From Clostridiales bacterium (GTDB lineage: Bacteria > Bacillota > Clostridia > Caldicoprobacterales > UBA3941), in contig JAAYGY010000028.1 in NCBI GenBank assembly GCA_012735575.1, positions 1-43,233 of the forward strand: DNA of 43,233 nt, read 5' to 3'. The notes beneath the pieces were generated by a model that saw nothing but the letters and a program-made list of their open reading frames with translations, was not told where the DNA came from and did no database searches. Positions 1 through 11,546 of this stretch are shown here, piece by piece. The translations under genes and the position numbers were made by a program. Position 1 is the stretch's first letter; each line of letters starts with the position of its first letter.

Positions 1-111
1 AATACTTACACCATTTTCTGTTATTTCACAAAGTATTGTGTCTGCCTGACTCTTGTATATTTTTCTATCTAATGTCTGCTGTACCTGTCCATTTATATTA
101 AGTCCGCCCAT
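1..111 (-). CDS. Unidentified protein, N-terminal 37 residues only (cut by window edge)
   Basis: A minus-strand reading frame starts at an ATG (rc of 109-111) and runs off the left edge with no stop in 37 codons. It begins MGGLNINGQVQQ and continues with mixed polar residues. A good ribosome binding site (GGAGGAGAA) lies 4-10 bases upstream, which supports a real gene start. I do not recognise the family, and too little is present to assign a function. The upstream 230 bases separate it from the alpha-fucosidase gene, whose terminator lies in between, so it is probably a separate transcription unit. Confidence 0.55.
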   Translation of the reverse strand, partial: MGGLNINGQVQQTLDRKIYKSQADTILCEITENGVSI

Positions 112-267
112 ATCATTCTCCTCCATTTTTCTATCGGGTTATAGTTTCTAGATGTATAGTTCCTGGAGGCCAGGTTTATTATAAACTACTTTTATTCCAT
201 AGATAGAATTATATTATTAAAAATCCTTTAATTTATAATCCCTAAAAATATAATATCTTAAAAATGA

Positions 268-303
268 TAATAAGAAGGCTTCCTATGAAACCTTCTTATT
301 ATA
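268..303 (-). terminator. Rho-independent terminator after the alpha-fucosidase gene
   Basis: An almost perfect inverted repeat (AATAAGAAGG paired with CCTTCTTATT) has a loop of about 10 bases. It lies about 40 bases downstream of the fucosidase stop codon. The stem ends are A/T-rich, so the hairpin may act in both directions. It ends the lacZ-fucosidase transcript. Confidence 0.7.
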
Positions 304-340
304 ATTAGCTATATATAATTAATTATTTTCTGGTTAAAAA

Positions 341-1744
341 CTAATATATCGCCATATGTTTTAATGTGGGGCTTTTGCGGAATTTTTCAAATACAACATG
401 CACTTTACTAACTTCTATAGGTTCTATCGGGCATATCCTTTTATAACCTATGGTCGTCCCCCTATATAAAACTTTTGGCTTTCCATTTTTCAGTTCCCCT
501 TCTACGTAAAAAGACTCTACTCGTTGACTTAGGCGAATCTGCTCCTGGAGTACCACGTATTTTATCTCTTTTGGTTGACCAAGATCCACTGTTATCCTGC
601 AACCATCAATATAATCCTCAGACTTCCAGTAACTCTCATCATGGGAAACTATATTCTTTGCGTCAGTACCTTTATCTGTGGAGGTGGCGGTCACATTAGA
701 TGTCATTAAATTATCTTTAAAATCATTTCTTATAAAATCGCCAAGCTCTTGCAGTCTTGTCCTGTCCTGTTCAGTTATATAACCATCCCTATGGGGCGGG
801 ATATTTAACAATAGGACGCTGTTTCCTCCTACAGATTGAAGGTATATTTCTTTTAATACTTCAAGAGACTTTACCTTATCATCCTCATTATCATGATGAA
901 ACCAGCCAGGGCGTATAGAAACATCTACTTCAGCAGGATACCAGATTAGTTCTTCAGTATCTTTTACTACTTCACGGCTTCCCAAATCCTTGGTCTGTTC
1001 TGTTAGTCCTTTCTGTCTGAATTCCTCACTGTCCTCCTGCTGTGAATGTTCCTGTATATATTTTTGAGAGAACAAAGAAGCAGGTACTACGCTCCACTCC
1101 GATTCTCTGCATTCCCCAGCTTCATTCCCGCACCATCTAACATCAGGACCACATATGGAAATAACGGCTTCAGGCTGCAGGGATCGAACAACCTTGTAGT
1201 AACGATCCCAGTCATAAATTTGTTTTTTGCCATTCTTACCCTCACCACAGGCTCCATCAAACCATACAGTATATATTTCCCCGTAGTTGGTTAGAAGCTC
1301 TGTTAACTGCCCACAGAAGAAATCATCATATTCCTTCCCTTTTCCGTAGGACTCTTCATGCCTGTCCCATGGCGATAGGTATACTCCGAATTTTAGACCG
1401 TATTTTTTGCAGGATTTGGCCAGCTCTGCTACAATGTCCCTTTTAAATGGTGTATGCATTACAGAATGGTCTGTGTAGGCCGTATCCCATAAGCAGAATC
1501 CATCATGATGCTTGGCGGTTATAATACAAGCTTTAATTTCAGCAGCTTTCAGTGCCTCACACCACTGATCTGTATCCAGATTTTTGGGATGGAAGACCGA
1601 TATATCTTCCTTACCGGTCCCCCATTCCCTATCATAAAAACTATTTATTCCGTAATGTAGAAAGGCCGTGAACTCCAGCTGCTGCCATTTTATTTGTCTT
1701 TCACTGGGAACTACCTTTACTAATCTCTCTACTAAGCTATCCAT
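341..1744 (-). CDS. Alpha-L-fucosidase, GH29 family
   Basis: A 467-residue glycoside hydrolase of family GH29, cleaving terminal alpha-L-fucose from glycans. The (beta/alpha)8 catalytic domain covers about residues 15-335. The segment LHYGINSFYDREWGTG and the motif TAKHHDGFCLW (about 77-87) are typical of the family. VWFDGA carries the catalytic nucleophile Asp163. A later PAEVDVSIRPGW segment (Glu272) is a candidate acid/base, as in the GH29-B (alpha-1,3/1,4-linkage) group. The C-terminal roughly 110 residues look like a beta-sandwich (F5/8-like) module. There is no signal peptide, so the enzyme is probably cytoplasmic and acts on imported oligosaccharides. It starts 16 bases after the beta-galactosidase gene and is surely cotranscribed. 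The pairing suggests breakdown of fucosylated galactosides from plants or host glycans. Family assignment is firm; linkage specificity is inferred. Confidence 0.93.
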   Translation of the reverse strand: MDSLVERLVKVVPSERQIKWQQLEFTAFLHYGINSFYDREWGTGKEDISVFHPKNLDTDQWCEALKAAEIKACIITAKHHDGFCLWDTAYTDHSVMHTPFKRDIVAELAKSCKKYGLKFGVYLSPWDRHEESYGKGKEYDDFFCGQLTELLTNYGEIYTVWFDGACGEGKNGKKQIYDWDRYYKVVRSLQPEAVISICGPDVRWCGNEAGECRESEWSVVPASLFSQKYIQEHSQQEDSEEFRQKGLTEQTKDLGSREVVKDTEELIWYPAEVDVSIRPGWFHHDNEDDKVKSLEVLKEIYLQSVGGNSVLLLNIPPHRDGYITEQDRTRLQELGDFIRNDFKDNLMTSNVTATSTDKGTDAKNIVSHDESYWKSEDYIDGCRITVDLGQPKEIKYVVLQEQIRLSQRVESFYVEGELKNGKPKVLYRGTTIGYKRICPIEPIEVSKVHVVFEKFRKSPTLKHMAIY

Positions 1745-1760
1745 AAAGCTATACCACCTT

Positions 1761-4766
<3,006 letters not shown>

Positions 4767-5036
4767 TTAGTGAATTGTATTTATATTAAGACTATATAAA
4801 AACAAACTCCTATTTCTCGTATGAATGCTAGTATTCCTCTAAAATGAACACATATATTCATAATGTAATATATTTGCTACAATTTATATACAAAAGCAGC
4901 CCTGTTTTTTATGAATTCGGTCTTTTTATTTAAGATTTTTGATAGCTCAAGCCTGTAAATAGAAATATGGGTGGGCTTTTGTTGAAATTTAAATGGATTT
5001 TATAATATAAAATTAAGCTTGGTTTTATGCTGAATT

Positions 5037-5072
5037 GTGTAAGGCCAGCAGTTGATACTGCTGGCCTTACAC
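5037..5072. repeat. Perfect 15-bp inverted repeat without a U-tract
   Basis: The arms GTGTAAGGCCAGCAG and CTGCTGGCCTTACAC are exact reverse complements around a 6-base loop (TTGATA). It lies about 60 bases beyond the stop of the shorter NHLP leader gene and upstream of lacZ. Neither strand has a run of T directly after the stem, so it is not a textbook intrinsic terminator. It could still end transcription, protect an mRNA 3' end, or bind a dimeric protein. The flanking intervals (4755-5036 and 5073-5130) show no gene with credible coding features. Confidence 0.8.
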
Positions 5073-5130
5073 TACTGTTATGTTCCAGACTCTTTCCGTC
5101 GGCTACCATGTCCATGGTGCTATCAGAAAG

Positions 5131-5352
5131 CTATCCTTCTGCCCCTTTAAAATCGGGAAGTACTATAGTTACAGTTGCCTTGTTCTCTATCATCTTGATA
5201 TCAAAATTATCTGGGATCTCTTTTTCAGCAAATTCTTTTATTGCTTCTTTAGGATTTTCCAGACACAGTTTTCTGAAATCAGCATCCGTGGTAGACCTTT
5301 CTATTACTTTCTCCATAACAGACCTAACTTCTTCAGGAGTCCATTGGATCAT
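5131..5352 (-). pseudogene. NHLP-type RiPP leader peptide, copy 2, cut short by an in-frame TAG
   Basis: A 73-residue protein of the NHLP family (nitrile-hydratase-like leader peptides of ribosomally made, modified peptides). It is about 70% identical to the neighbouring copy at 5486-5764 over its whole length, sharing DADFRKLCLENPKEAI and TIVLPDFKG. Copy 1 continues with GELSDLELDQVAGG after PDFKG; this copy has a TAG at the Glu position (5131-5133, GAG in copy 1). The same frame then continues LSDSTMDMVADGKS for another 60 codons before the next stop (near 4930). The expected Gly-Gly cleavage site has become Asp-Gly. The gene is therefore probably a decaying duplicate, although the 73-residue product has a good GGGGGGA ribosome binding site and could still be made. 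Confidence 0.75.
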
Positions 5353-5485
5353 TTATATCCCCCCTAATGATCCTAATTTATATATAGAAAAGTCAAAATT
5401 AAGATCTTTATTAAAATTGCTTAATTGTATATTTCATAAGGTCAAAAGATACCTGCATAACTTCCCAAATAACATTGAATATTTC

Positions 5486-5764
5486 CTAAACTTGGCCCTT
5501 TCCTCCAGCTACCTGATCCAATTCCAAATCCGACAACTCTCCATCAGTACCTTTAAAGTCAGGAAGAACAATGGTAATTGTCGCTTCATTTTCTACCATC
5601 TTAATCTCAAAATCATCCGGAATTTCCTTATCAGAATACTGTCTGATTGCTTCTTTAGGATTCTCTAAACACAATTTTCTAAAATCAGCATCAAATGTAG
5701 ATCTTTCTATAACATTGGTCAAAACTGACTTGATTTCTACTTGGTTCCATTCTCCTAAACTCAT
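5486..5764 (-). CDS. NHLP-type RiPP precursor/leader peptide, copy 1
   Basis: A 92-residue protein resembling the N-terminal helical domain of nitrile hydratase alpha subunits, as found in NHLP leaders (TIGR03793-like) of class II-type modified peptides. The leader ends in the classic form LSDLELDQVAGG, the double-glycine site cut by C39 peptidase-ABC exporters. Only four residues (KGQV) follow before the stop, so there is no normal core peptide with Cys, Ser or Thr to modify. No lanthionine, YcaO, radical SAM or C39 exporter gene is present in the window. It may be a leader-only relic, a decoy, or a precursor whose product is the leader itself. The ribosome binding site GGGGAGGG is strong. 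Two LytTR-like direct repeats lie about 95-130 bases upstream of the start. Family assignment is good; function is unknown. Confidence 0.8.
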   Translation of the reverse strand: MSLGEWNQVEIKSVLTNVIERSTFDADFRKLCLENPKEAIRQYSDKEIPDDFEIKMVENEATITIVLPDFKGTDGELSDLELDQVAGGKGQV

Positions 5765-5856
5765 ATACCTTGCCCTCCCCTAATAGTAAGGCTATATGAA
5801 TATTCACCCTAATAATATCAACTGATAATATAGATATAAACCATTTATGGATGAAA

Positions 5857-5896
5857 GGTCTGAATAACCAAATAAACGGTCGAATAACCAGATAAA
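5857..5896 (-). promoter_or_regulatory. Tandem direct repeats upstream of NHLP copy 1, candidate LytTR-binding site
   Basis: Read on the minus strand, TTTATCTGGTTATTC-GACC is followed by TTTATTTGGTTATTCAGACC. The 9-base core TGGTTATTC (5862-5870 and 5882-5890) repeats exactly, 20 bases apart. Two imperfect direct repeats about two helical turns apart are the usual layout of sites for LytTR-domain regulators such as AgrA and VirR. The regulator gene ends about 90 bases away on the same strand, and the repeats sit upstream of the NHLP gene. The regulator-target link is inference from position and spacing. Confidence 0.5.
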
Positions 5897-5904
5897 ATGA
5901 AAAA

Positions 5905-5944
5905 GCAGAATGTTTATTGTAAAATACTCCCATAAACATTCTGC
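5905..5944 (-). terminator. Intrinsic terminator after the LytTR response regulator
   Basis: A perfect 13-bp stem (GCAGAATGTTTAT / ATAAACATTCTGC) encloses a 14-base loop and is followed on the minus strand by TTTTTCATTTTA. It sits about 45 bases past the regulator stop codon and separates the two-component genes from the NHLP genes, so the latter need their own promoter. Confidence 0.85.
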
Positions 5945-5987
5945 TAAAAAATGACAATATATATTATACATTAATAGATAATATATA

Positions 5988-6719
5988 TTAATATCTTAAT
6001 ATACGCTTTAACTCCTTCGCATATTTACGACTAACAGGAATAATATCGGGATGGTTTGCAAATCTTATGTGATAAGTATTATTAAACATTGGAAGGATAA
6101 CTCTTATCTTATCAATATTTATAAGAAAGGCTCTATGACATCTAAAGAAATTAAGTTGAGACATTCTTTCCTCCCAGTAATTTAAGGTCTCCTTTACTCT
6201 ATAACACTCACGCTGAGTAACCACTATCACATTGCCCTCATCTGCATAAAAATATAAAACCTGATCCGGATCCAGGAGTACAATTCTATCTCCTCTCCAG
6301 GCAATAACCTTGTTAATCTGCTTTCTAAACAAAGAGCTAGATCTGTCATCTAAAATCTCACCCCAGCTTTTTGACAGTTTTTCAATGGTCTGTTTAAGGC
6401 GTGATCGTGAAACCGGCTTTAAAACATAGTCTATGGCATTGATATCAAAGGCCTTAACAGCATACTCATCATAACCCGTTATGAAAATAATCCTTACATC
6501 TGGTAAAACTTCGTATATTTCTTCAGCCACTGTAAATCCGTTCATCTGGGGCATCTCAATATCCAAAAAGACAGCATCGGATTTTAGCGCCTCCAGCCTC
6601 TCAAGGGCCTCAAGGGGATCGGTAAAAACCCCCATAACTTCAACATTCTCGTATTGTTTAATTGCATAGCTAAAATTTTCTAAGGCAGCAGGTTCGTCAT
6701 CAATTATAATTACCTTCAT
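5988..6719 (-). CDS. LytTR-family response regulator
   Basis: About 243 residues from the preferred ATG at 6719, which has GAGGGA seven bases upstream; a GTG in the same frame at 6734 is a weaker alternative. The N-terminal receiver domain (about 1-120) has the acidic pair in IIIDDEP and the phospho-acceptor Asp53 in VFLDIEMPQ. The C-terminal LytTR DNA-binding domain (about 138-243) includes [15 protein letters not shown]. It overlaps the end of the kinase gene, so the two are translationally coupled and form a cognate pair. LytTR regulators of this type commonly control bacteriocins, toxins or cell-wall genes. The adjacent NHLP genes with direct repeats in their upstream region are the natural candidate targets. 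The kinase is interrupted, so activation of this regulator may now be altered. Confidence 0.92.
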   Translation of the reverse strand: MKVIIIDDEPAALENFSYAIKQYENVEVMGVFTDPLEALERLEALKSDAVFLDIEMPQMNGFTVAEEIYEVLPDVRIIFITGYDEYAVKAFDINAIDYVLKPVSRSRLKQTIEKLSKSWGEILDDRSSSLFRKQINKVIAWRGDRIVLLDPDQVLYFYADEGNVIVVTQRECYRVKETLNYWEERMSQLNFFRCHRAFLINIDKIRVILPMFNNTYHIRFANHPDIIPVSRKYAKELKRILRY

Positions 6720-9700
6720 TTGAATATCCCTCACTTGTACTTGAATTTAGAATCTCCATGGAAACTATAGTACCCTTCCCAACCTCACTTTTGATTTTCA
6801 GTCCTGAACCATAATGCCTTTTTAACCTCTCATTTAAATTTCCTATTCCTATACCATCCCTTTGCATCTGGTCTTCCAATAATAAGGAGTTTGCTTTTTT
6901 CTGTGACATTCCCACACCATCATCCTGTACAGTCATTAAAACCTTACCATTATTTTTTTCTACTGATATCCAAACGGTGCCTCCTTCTTTCTTGGGATAG
7001 ATCCCATGTTTGACAGCATTCTCTACTAAAGGCTGCAGTATTAGGGGAGGGATCTCTAAATCAACTCCTTCCTCTATGTGGTATTCTACATTTAACCGGG
7101 TACCAAAACGGGCCTTTTCAATATTGAGATAGGATTTTACCAGTTCCAACTCTTCCTCAAGACTAATAAAACTATCTAAGTTCTTATACCTGAACTTACC
7201 CTGTAGATATGTACCCAGCTCATCTATAAGCATATAAGTTTTCTTAGGGTCTGTAATACAAAAACCCATTATGACGTTTAAGGTATTATAGAGGAAATGT
7301 GGTTTAATTTGTGCCTGTAGGAATTTAAGTTCTGCATCAATAGCCTGTTTTCTAACCTTTTTCATAGTAACCAGGTTTTTTACCCGGGCAAGCATTTCCT
7401 CCCTATCAAAGGGTTTTGACAGATAATCATTAGCACCGCTCTGAAAACCCTGTAGTATATCTTCAATTCGATTTCTTACTGTTAGTATAAGTACCGGTAA
7501 TTCTACCAGTGAATATTTATCCCTTATGTGGCTACATAACTCATATCCCGACATTTGAGGCATCATAACATCTGTTATAACCAGGTCAAAATCCTCATCT
7601 CCCTCAATTATCTTTAAGGCTTCCTCCCCACTGTATGCCGTTATAACGGAATAGTTCTCTATACTTAACTGACTGGCTAATACCTTGCAGTTTACGGGTT
7701 CATCATCTACCACAAGAATCCTGCCCTTGTCATTATCTCCTTCCTGTTCCATAGCTACAGCTGTTGCAAGCTTTGCCTCCTCAATTTCCCATCTAAACTC
7801 TTCATGTACTATGCCCCTGGGTATAATATATACGTTTCTGTCAGCCTTAGCCTTGCTGACAGGAAGGGTAAATATGAATTCCGATCCTTTCCCAACCTCC
7901 GACTCAACCCTGATTGAACCCCCATGGAGCTCAACCAGTCTTTTTGTAATATCAAGGCCCAAGCCTGTGCCCTGGTATCCAGTTATATTGGAGTAGCTTA
8001 TCTGCTCATAGGCACCAAAAATATAATCAATTTTATCTGCCGGTATACCCACCCCTGTGTCAGATACAGAAATTTCAACAAAGTCATCCTTTACCTTGGC
8101 TGAAACTGTTATACTGCCGGATTGTGTATATTTTATTGCATTGCCAATGAGATTGTATAATATCTGCTGCAGGCGATTTTCATCTGCTTCAACCGGCGGG
8201 ATATCTTCAGATATATTGTTATAAAGTTTCAGAGGCTTGTCTAAAATAAGAGGTTTGCAAAGAACCATTACTGTATGAACCACCTGTTTTATATCTGTAC
8301 TCTTGGTTATTAAAGTAACATCTCTGTTCTTAAGCTTGGTGAAGTCCAATATATCATGTACCAGCATGGCCAGGCGTCTTCCACTGGAAACAATTAACGA
8401 AAGATTGTTTATTTCTTCACTGTCCAGCTTTCCTTCAGCTATATCTTTGACGGATTCTGCTATACCTATCATGCCATGTAAAGGTGTTAATAGTTCATGG
8501 GTTACATGTGCAAGAAATTCATCCTTCATTTTATCCATAACCAGCAAGCGTTGGGACATTCGCTCCACGGTTTTGAAGGCTTTGGAAAAGCGGCTGGCTA
8601 TAACAATTGACTGAGCCAGTATAAATATAAACAAACCAAATGGCGACAGGCTACCTGTGAACAACTTCTCATTAAAATAGAGAATATCATTTAAAGCTGT
8701 TACTGTGAAAGCAAAGGAACCAAATAAAACAAAGTATACACCCTCTCTCTTCCTGAAAATCGCTATCACTAGAGCAACTACTAAATAGGAACAGACTAAA
8801 AGAGTGAATATTTGATAATAAATCAGTATTGTAGAATAGAAATTTGCTTCTGTAACTAGCACTATAGAAGAAAAAACAAGGCCAAAGACAGTAATAAATA
8901 TATTTGCTTTTCTGGATGTTTCATCAGGAAAAAGAGAGTGAATAAAAAGAGAAAAAGAAGTTATTCCTAGATAAAAGGTTAAATACTCTACTTTCAAAAC
9001 AAATTCCTGAGATATTTGAGGGAAATAATACAGGAGGATAATCTTCCCCACCAATATATTTCGTAATGAAATAAAAAAACATAACATGCCAAAATATAGG
9101 GGGGACTTTTCTTTTGGTCTGAGAGCATAAAGGGCTAAGTGAGACAGCCCCATTATGAGAAGGCTTCCAAAGAGTATCATGTCAGCCAGTATTTCGCTCT
9201 TCCAGGATTTTAATATATCCTCACTATTGCCTAGCTTAATTGACTGCCAGATCCCACCTCGTCTATGAAAAAAATTGGATACTTGCACAATGAATTCCAG
9301 GGTTCCACCAATTTGTTTTAGGGGAATAACTTTGGAATAGTACTTGGCCTCACTTCCTTCGCTGGTATTGGTCACCCGTCCGGAAGAGGACATGAGTTCC
9401 CCGTTTATCCATAGCTTGTGTGCAGTACTAATGGGTGATAACTCTATGGCTTTGGTTGTATTGTCTTCAGGCAGCTTAACTATTAAGCGGAAGGTTGCAT
9501 AGCCGATTCCCTTTACAGGCTCGCCCTCATAAATATATCCGTTCCATGAACGAGGTATATTGATTAGATCTTTCCCATTAACTATGCTGCTATTAAGGAA
9601 GTTATGGGGTGTATGTAATTTTTTTCAGTAAAATTCCTACTGACCATCAAGATTGACCGGTCCATTTACATCAAAATCCCATTTAGTTAGGTCAAGAATG

Positions 9701-9825
9701 CCATCTATAGCTGTTGGTGGGTCTGCTTTGTTTATATCCTTTTGACAAGATGTGAGTATGATAATAAGTATCAACATGCAGGTAATATAGGCCCAAACCT
9801 TCTTCCAATAAAATGAAGTAACCAT
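6700..9825 (-). pseudogene. 7TMR-DISM hybrid sensor kinase with two kinase modules, interrupted by TAG and TGA
   Basis: One frame from an ATG at 9825 (site AAAGGAG) to 6700 encodes about 1,040 codons. It starts with a lipoprotein-like signal (ends LILIIILTSC) and a DISM-type extracellular domain. Two stop codons cut this domain: TAG at 9637-9639 and TGA at 9625-9627, both where the motif LDGxWEFYW expects tryptophan. The remaining frame is intact: seven membrane helices, HisKA (His299 counting from the internal ATG at 9393) with HATPase, a receiver domain (Asp608), then a second LytS-type kinase (His699 in [11 protein letters not shown]) with its own HATPase. The second module probably phosphorylates the LytTR regulator encoded directly downstream. 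A shortened kinase could start at the ATG at 9393, but would lack most of the sensor. I call it an interrupted gene. Confidence 0.85.
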
Positions 9826-9858
9826 TTTTTCTCCTTTACACAAACACAACAGGCACAA

Positions 9859-10521
9859 CGGTTCTATTCCTACATTATGATATAAATCTTGTGTGTAATA
9901 GTATAATCTTTTGTATATTATGAATGATTGTTATTTATATTATATTTCCGGTGTAGATATATGTCAATAATACTAATTTTTTCAGTTCTTTACATATAAA
10001 CTTGCTGTTTATTTTTTGCAAAGCAGCTAAATGCCCGTATTTGATGGTTATGGGATTATTCATAAACACCATACATTATGCATAATCATTTATACTTATT
10101 TGTATAACGCTATACCCGTTGTGCATATTTTCCTATACTATGTGTCTGGCTTATCTGGCTATATCTGCCCATTCTATAGAGTTACTGTGGTTTTCATTAT
10201 CAAACTTCTTGTGATTTGTATAAATATTCATAGCCGGATTTTTTCATATAGAGGTTAAGGATTTATATGAAAGACGGGTCTCAATATAATATATTAACTG
10301 GTTGTACTAGTTCGATCTTTAGATCACCATGTATATAATGGCTATGATAAGAGTACGTTTAATAGACATTGTGATTCATAGGAGATGAACTAGCACAAAA
10401 GCTTATATTAACAATAGCAAGATTTGAATGAAAAAAGATAGGACTAATGATATGTAAAGGATAGAGTTTCATAACAATTATACCATATATCCAAAATGTG
10501 GATATTTAGATTTTCAGTTAT
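9859..10521. other. Gene-free stretch between the kinase and a diguanylate cyclase
   Basis: About 660 AT-rich bases. No frame here has both a good ribosome binding site and protein-like composition; the longest open frame, on the plus strand near 10031-10258, lacks a Shine-Dalgarno site and looks like chance. I see no recognisable riboswitch or tRNA. The kinase promoter should lie in 9860-9960. The remainder is unexplained. Confidence 0.5.
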
Positions 10522-11406
10522 CTACTTAACTATATTCCTTCCTGATTTTTTGGCCTTATATAACTGCTTGTCCACCAGTTCAATTACCTGATCAAAGGTC
10601 ATATCATCTGTAGCACCACATATCATATACACACCCAGGCTACTGGTTAAGTTAAATTCATTTCCTTCTATAAAAAAGTGCTTTTTCTCTATATTGTATC
10701 TTATCCTCTCTGCTGTTTTCTTTGCAGATTCCAGGTCTGTATTAGTGAGGCAGATAAGAAACTCCTCTCCCCCGTATCTGGCTACCCAGTCCCTTTTCTT
10801 TCTTATGTTTTCTTTTAGCACCCCGGCAATTTCCTTTAAAACCTCATCCCCTGCTACATGACCGTATGTGTCATTGACATCCTTAAAGAAATCCAGGTCT
10901 GCCAGAATAATGGACAAAGGCTCCTCTCTCTGTGATGCGTTTAGGAGATCTATGGGCAGCCTCTGGTTTATATAACGCCGGTTATAAAGCCCTGTCAGAG
11001 AGTCCGTTATAGCTATCCGGTTCATTTCTTCAACCATGCTAAAGATCTTTAAACCGGGAATTCCCTCTCCGCTGCCTAGCACCAGGTTGCTTGTTACCTC
11101 CTTCAGAATTTCAACTACTACTCTTTTGCCATCAACATCTACAGGAATTGCAGTAATCATATAAATTCGATCATCTTTATGCTCTAACCTGTATATTGTA
11201 TCATTTTCGTTAAAGGCTCGTATGGAAATACAGTTTTCACAAAGCTGCCTTTTTTTCCACAAGCTATAACATGGGATATCCGCCTCAAAGGACTGATTCC
11301 CCTCTATATCCAAAACCTTTTTCCTAACTGGATCTACTATTCTAATCACATCATATATATTGCCAAAATGTTCCAGTTTATCTAATATATAATCAAATAC
11401 ATTCAT
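10522..11406 (-). CDS. Diguanylate cyclase with an N-terminal cysteine-containing sensor domain
   Basis: A 294-residue protein. The C-terminal GGDEF domain (about 130-292) has LTGLYNRRY at its start and the active-site loop ARYGGEEF, so it should make cyclic di-GMP from two GTP. The product-inhibition site upstream of the loop reads KKRD rather than RxxD, so feedback inhibition may be weak. The first 120 residues look like a PAS-type fold and hold a cysteine set, Cys46, Cys56 and Cys59 (CYSLWKKRQLCENC), which could bind metal, an Fe-S cluster or respond to redox. No membrane segment, so cytosolic. It stands alone between two intergenic gaps. The sensory role is inference. Confidence 0.9.
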   Translation of the reverse strand: MNVFDYILDKLEHFGNIYDVIRIVDPVRKKVLDIEGNQSFEADIPCYSLWKKRQLCENCISIRAFNENDTIYRLEHKDDRIYMITAIPVDVDGKRVVVEILKEVTSNLVLGSGEGIPGLKIFSMVEEMNRIAITDSLTGLYNRRYINQRLPIDLLNASQREEPLSIILADLDFFKDVNDTYGHVAGDEVLKEIAGVLKENIRKKRDWVARYGGEEFLICLTNTDLESAKKTAERIRYNIEKKHFFIEGNEFNLTSSLGVYMICGATDDMTFDQVIELVDKQLYKAKKSGRNIVK

Positions 11407-11509
11407 CTATTTACCTCCATATTATATAAAGCACCTGTATTATATCACAAAAACTAAATCCTGTGCTATTTTGGAGAAAACAAATTTTAAATGGCCCAAA
11501 CATAAAAAA

Positions 11510-11538
11510 ACCGCCTCAAAATAGGGTTTTGAGACGGT
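11510..11538 (-). terminator. Intrinsic terminator of the ABC importer operon
   Basis: A strong stem (ACCGTCTCAAAA / TTTTGAGGCGGT with one G-T pair), 5-base loop and a run of T on the minus strand. It begins just after the ATPase stop codon and closes the four-gene operon that starts with the Lrp-type regulator. Confidence 0.9.
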
Positions 11539-11546
11539 TGTTGACC

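Noticed and set aside
4930-5115. Possible independent 61-residue gene starting at the ATG at 5115
   Set aside because: It is in frame with the NHLP copy 2 gene and is simply its continuation past the TAG stop. It runs through the perfect hairpin and has no ribosome binding site.
5691-5957. Minus-strand open frame of 88 codons overlapping NHLP copy 1
   Set aside because: It overlaps the better-supported NHLP gene in another frame, crosses the terminator hairpin and has no Shine-Dalgarno site.
5131-9639. Genome-wide recoding of TAG or TGA as an explanation for the internal stops
   Set aside because: TAG ends normal genes here (for example the fucosidase and NHLP copy 1) and TGA ends others (for example the 53-residue membrane protein), so both act as ordinary stops.
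10031-10258. Plus-strand open frame in the gap after the kinase
   Set aside because: No ribosome binding site and a composition rich in Tyr, Ile and His typical of translated AT-rich non-coding DNA.
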